From DATDWC01 sp035289805 (GTDB lineage Bacteria; Patescibacteriota; Gracilibacteria; Peribacterales; Peribacteraceae), in the NCBI GenBank assembly GCA_035289805.1, contig DATDWC010000066.1, forward strand, positions 1-7,212: a stretch of DNA of 7,212 nt, written 5' to 3'. The notes beneath the pieces were generated by a model. That model had not been told where the DNA came from and searched no databases. It was given only the letters and a program-made list of their open reading frames with translations. Position numbers and translations under genes: made by a program. Shown here one piece after another: positions 5,766 through 7,212 of this stretch. Within the stretch, counting starts at the first letter, position 1; the number at the start of each line of letters is the position of its first letter.

Positions 5766-5783
5766 TAAAAGGCGCTGTACACT
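5754..5783 (+). promoter_or_regulatory. Candidate promoter of the lamin-tail protein gene
   Basis: TTGATT (5754-5759) and TACACT (5778-5783) each match four of six consensus bases and are 18 bases apart. The ATG is 10 bases after the -10, giving a leader of only about three or four bases. No Shine-Dalgarno lies in that gap, which is pyrimidine-rich. Confidence 0.45.
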
Positions 5784-5793
5784 CCACCCCTTT

Positions 5794-7212
5794 ATGTATA
5801 AAAAGAGTTTCCCTGTCATCGTGACAGTGTGTTTGGCGTGTTTACCCATCGCCACTGCGGGCGCACATGTCGTGATCTCGGAGCTCCTCTGGAGCGGGAG
5901 TGATCTCTCCACTGCTGATGAATGGATTGAGCTTGTGAACATAGGATCAGAGGCAGTTTCCTTAAGTGGTTGGACCCTCACGCGTCTCTCTGGTGGTACA
6001 GAGGAAGTGATGATGATTCTTCCTGCAGGTGCGATTGTTGGATCAGGGAGCACCTACCTGATTTCGAATTTTGGAGAAGCGGAATCCCGCCTTGCGATTG
6101 AACCTAACTTCGTCACGAGTGCCATTAGCCTCCCGAATACTCAGCTCCTCCTCAAGCTCTTTGATGCAAGTGGAGCACTCGTCGATACGATCGATGATGG
6201 GACAGGTGCACCGTTTGCGGGTTCTAACACCGCACCTAAATCATCCATGGAACGCATTGATCTCGCGGGGTCCGGTGCAATCAAAGCAAATTGGCGCACT
6301 GCCACCACTTTTTTCAACTTTGATGATGGCGCACCACTCCGCGGAACCCCGGGCGCGCCGAATGGATCGGGGTATAGAGAAGACACTATTCCTCCCGTGG
6401 AAGCCACAAATTTTGCAGCAGAGATCACTTCAGAAGTAAAAACAGGAACGATGACAACGCTCCTCATCACATGGACTCCGAGCATCTCGCTCGATCTCGC
6501 CTCACAGACACTTACATGGAGTGGCACGGGACTCACACTCTCTGCGAGTGCAACAGGCATCACAGCGAATGGGGTTGGTACAGGAATGACTCTTCTCCTG
6601 CGATCTACTGATCACTCGGGCAACACTTCCACTGGAATCACGACGCTCTCACGATTGATGCCGGAGGTACGAATTACAGAGGTGCTCGCAAATCCAGAAG
6701 GCACGGATGACGAAGAATGGATGGAAATTGGAAATCTAGGAAAGGAGAATGTTGATATTGGTGGCTGGGTATTGGATGATGGAAATTCTGCGGGAACGTT
6801 TAAAATCCCCTCCCCCCTGATTCTGCTGCCGCAGGAGCATCGCGTGTTTCCAAAATCGAGTACCGAACTTCCGCTCCAGAATAGTGGTGAAAGAGTGTCG
6901 CTCATGCGAGGACAGATGATAATGGATACATGGGAGTACTTCGAAACGGCTGAAGAAGTGAGTGTAGGGAGGAGCACTATCGATCCATCTCTCATTGAGT
7001 CTTTCTGCACCCCAACGCCGAGCGAAAGGAATGAGAGGAAGGAGCCAGATCCTCGGATCGTACTCCAGAGTGGCGAACTCATGGGAGAAGTAAAAGCGAC
7101 GGTGAATCTGACCGTGGAAATGAGTATCGGCTCCCTCGCACACGCATCATGCTCATGGGAATACGGCGATGGGTTTACTTCCGAGAGCTGTAATCCCCCC
7201 TCACATACCTTC
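5794..7212 (+). CDS. Secreted multidomain protein with two lamin-tail domains and a PKD-like domain (runs off the right edge)
   Basis: 473 codons are visible with no stop. The N-terminus (MYKKSF, a hydrophobic stretch, then TAGA at 21-24) is a Sec signal peptide, probably cut before His25. Lamin-tail domain 1 covers about 25-190: VVISELLWSG, then DEWIELVNIGSEAVSLSGWTL, the usual EW.EL.N.....L.GW pattern. A beta-rich, fibronectin or Ig-like segment follows (about 196-288, ending STDHSGNTST). Lamin-tail domain 2 covers about 291-405: VRITEVLANP, then DDEEWMEIGNLGKENVDIGGWVL. Near the edge WEYGDG (455-460) and PPSHTF (468-473) mark a PKD-like fold. Such bacterial proteins are exported and thought to act in adhesion or surface assembly; catalytic motifs are absent in the visible part. 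Further modules or an anchor probably lie beyond the window. The start is set by the signal peptide and the promoter just upstream. Confidence 0.88.
   Translation, partial: MYKKSFPVIVTVCLACLPIATAGAHVVISELLWSGSDLSTADEWIELVNIGSEAVSLSGWTLTRLSGGTEEVMMILPAGAIVGSGSTYLISNFGEAESRLAIEPNFVTSAISLPNTQLLLKLFDASGALVDTIDDGTGAPFAGSNTAPKSSMERIDLAGSGAIKANWRTATTFFNFDDGAPLRGTPGAPNGSGYREDTIPPVEATNFAAEITSEVKTGTMTTLLITWTPSISLDLASQTLTWSGTGLTLSASATGITANGVGTGMTLLLRSTDHSGNTSTGITTLSRLMPEVRITEVLANPEGTDDEEWMEIGNLGKENVDIGGWVLDDGNSAGTFKIPSPLILLPQEHRVFPKSSTELPLQNSGERVSLMRGQMIMDTWEYFETAEEVSVGRSTIDPSLIESFCTPTPSERNERKEPDPRIVLQSGELMGEVKATVNLTVEMSIGSLAHASCSWEYGDGFTSESCNPPSHTF

Larger units (their letters stand above)
5411..5793. 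other. Intergenic region of about 380 bases without a convincing gene
   Basis: The region separates the divergent RNase Y and lamin-tail genes and is more A/T-rich than its neighbours. I see small stems only: GGGAGG/CCTCCC (5437-5452), AACGCT (5498-5503) with AGCGTT (5529-5534), and a near-perfect palindrome at 5751-5765. It lacks the signatures I would expect of tmRNA, RNase P RNA, SRP RNA or a tRNA. A TATACAT at about 5583 could drive a small RNA, but nothing else supports one. A 116-codon GTG-start minus frame spans most of it; its codon use, with many ATA, TTA and CTA codons, differs from the genes around it, and I do not call it. Confidence 0.6.

Noticed and set aside
5745..5775. tRNA-like T-loop (GATTCAAAT)
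   Set aside because: No acceptor, D or anticodon stems can be formed around it; the bases are explained by the 15-base palindrome.
5437..5787. 116-codon GTG-start frame on the minus strand filling the intergenic region upstream of rny
   Set aside because: Codon use (ATA, TTA, CTA) is unlike neighbouring genes, there is no recognisable motif or membrane segment, and its start overlaps the promoter of the gene at 5794. A TATACAT seven bases before the GTG is the only point in favour.
1..7212. CRISPR array, transposase, phage genes or a defence operon
   Set aside because: No regularly spaced direct repeats with unique spacers and no matching protein motifs on either strand.

Overview
The window reads as bacterial chromosome using the standard genetic code: TGA is a plain stop for two genes and does not occur inside the long frames. 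Codon use is of medium GC. The mix of genes suits a Patescibacteria/CPR bacterium, possibly of the Peregrinibacteria/Peribacteria kind: secreted lamin-tail-domain protein, type IV pilin-like protein, small zinc-ribbon protein, RNase Y, TagA/WecG glycosyltransferase, very short 5' leaders. That placement is inference from gene content; no rRNA or taxonomic marker is present to prove it.

Layout. (1) 1-558, minus: the N-terminal 186 residues of TrmD, the tRNA m1G37 methyltransferase, running off the left edge. (2) 559-741: divergent intergenic region almost filled by a nested A/T-rich palindromic repeat. (3) 742-3843, plus: five genes in a row, namely a Nif3/DUF34 metal protein, a 110-residue zinc-ribbon protein, a 92-residue lipoprotein, a type IV pilin-like protein and a WecG/TagA/CpsF glycosyltransferase. 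(4) 3806-3845: a perfect 15-bp-arm hairpin at the junction of the converging glycosyltransferase and RNase Y genes. (5) 3857-5410, minus: full-length RNase Y. (6) 5411-5793: about 380 bases with no convincing gene, ending in a promoter and an operator-like palindrome. (7) 5794 to the right edge, plus: a secreted protein with two lamin-tail domains and the start of a PKD-like domain, open at the edge.

Functionally the window joins RNA housekeeping (TrmD, RNase Y) with cell-surface functions (lipoprotein, pilin, surface-glycan transferase, lamin-tail protein). There is no phage, transposase, CRISPR array or recognisable defence operon.

The most unusual signal is a set of palindromic repeats that sit in or against coding sequence without breaking it. 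One (231-321) adds about 27 in-frame residues to TrmD. A related copy (1709-1796) supplies the last residues and stop codon of the Nif3 protein. The 3806-3845 hairpin encodes the last twelve residues of the glycosyltransferase. A small repeat cluster lies in an expanded loop of the same enzyme. This resembles the Rickettsia palindromic elements, which also insert in frame into protein genes. A second pattern is that six of eight genes have a -10-like hexamer only 6-10 bases before the start codon, which suggests leaderless or nearly leaderless transcripts.
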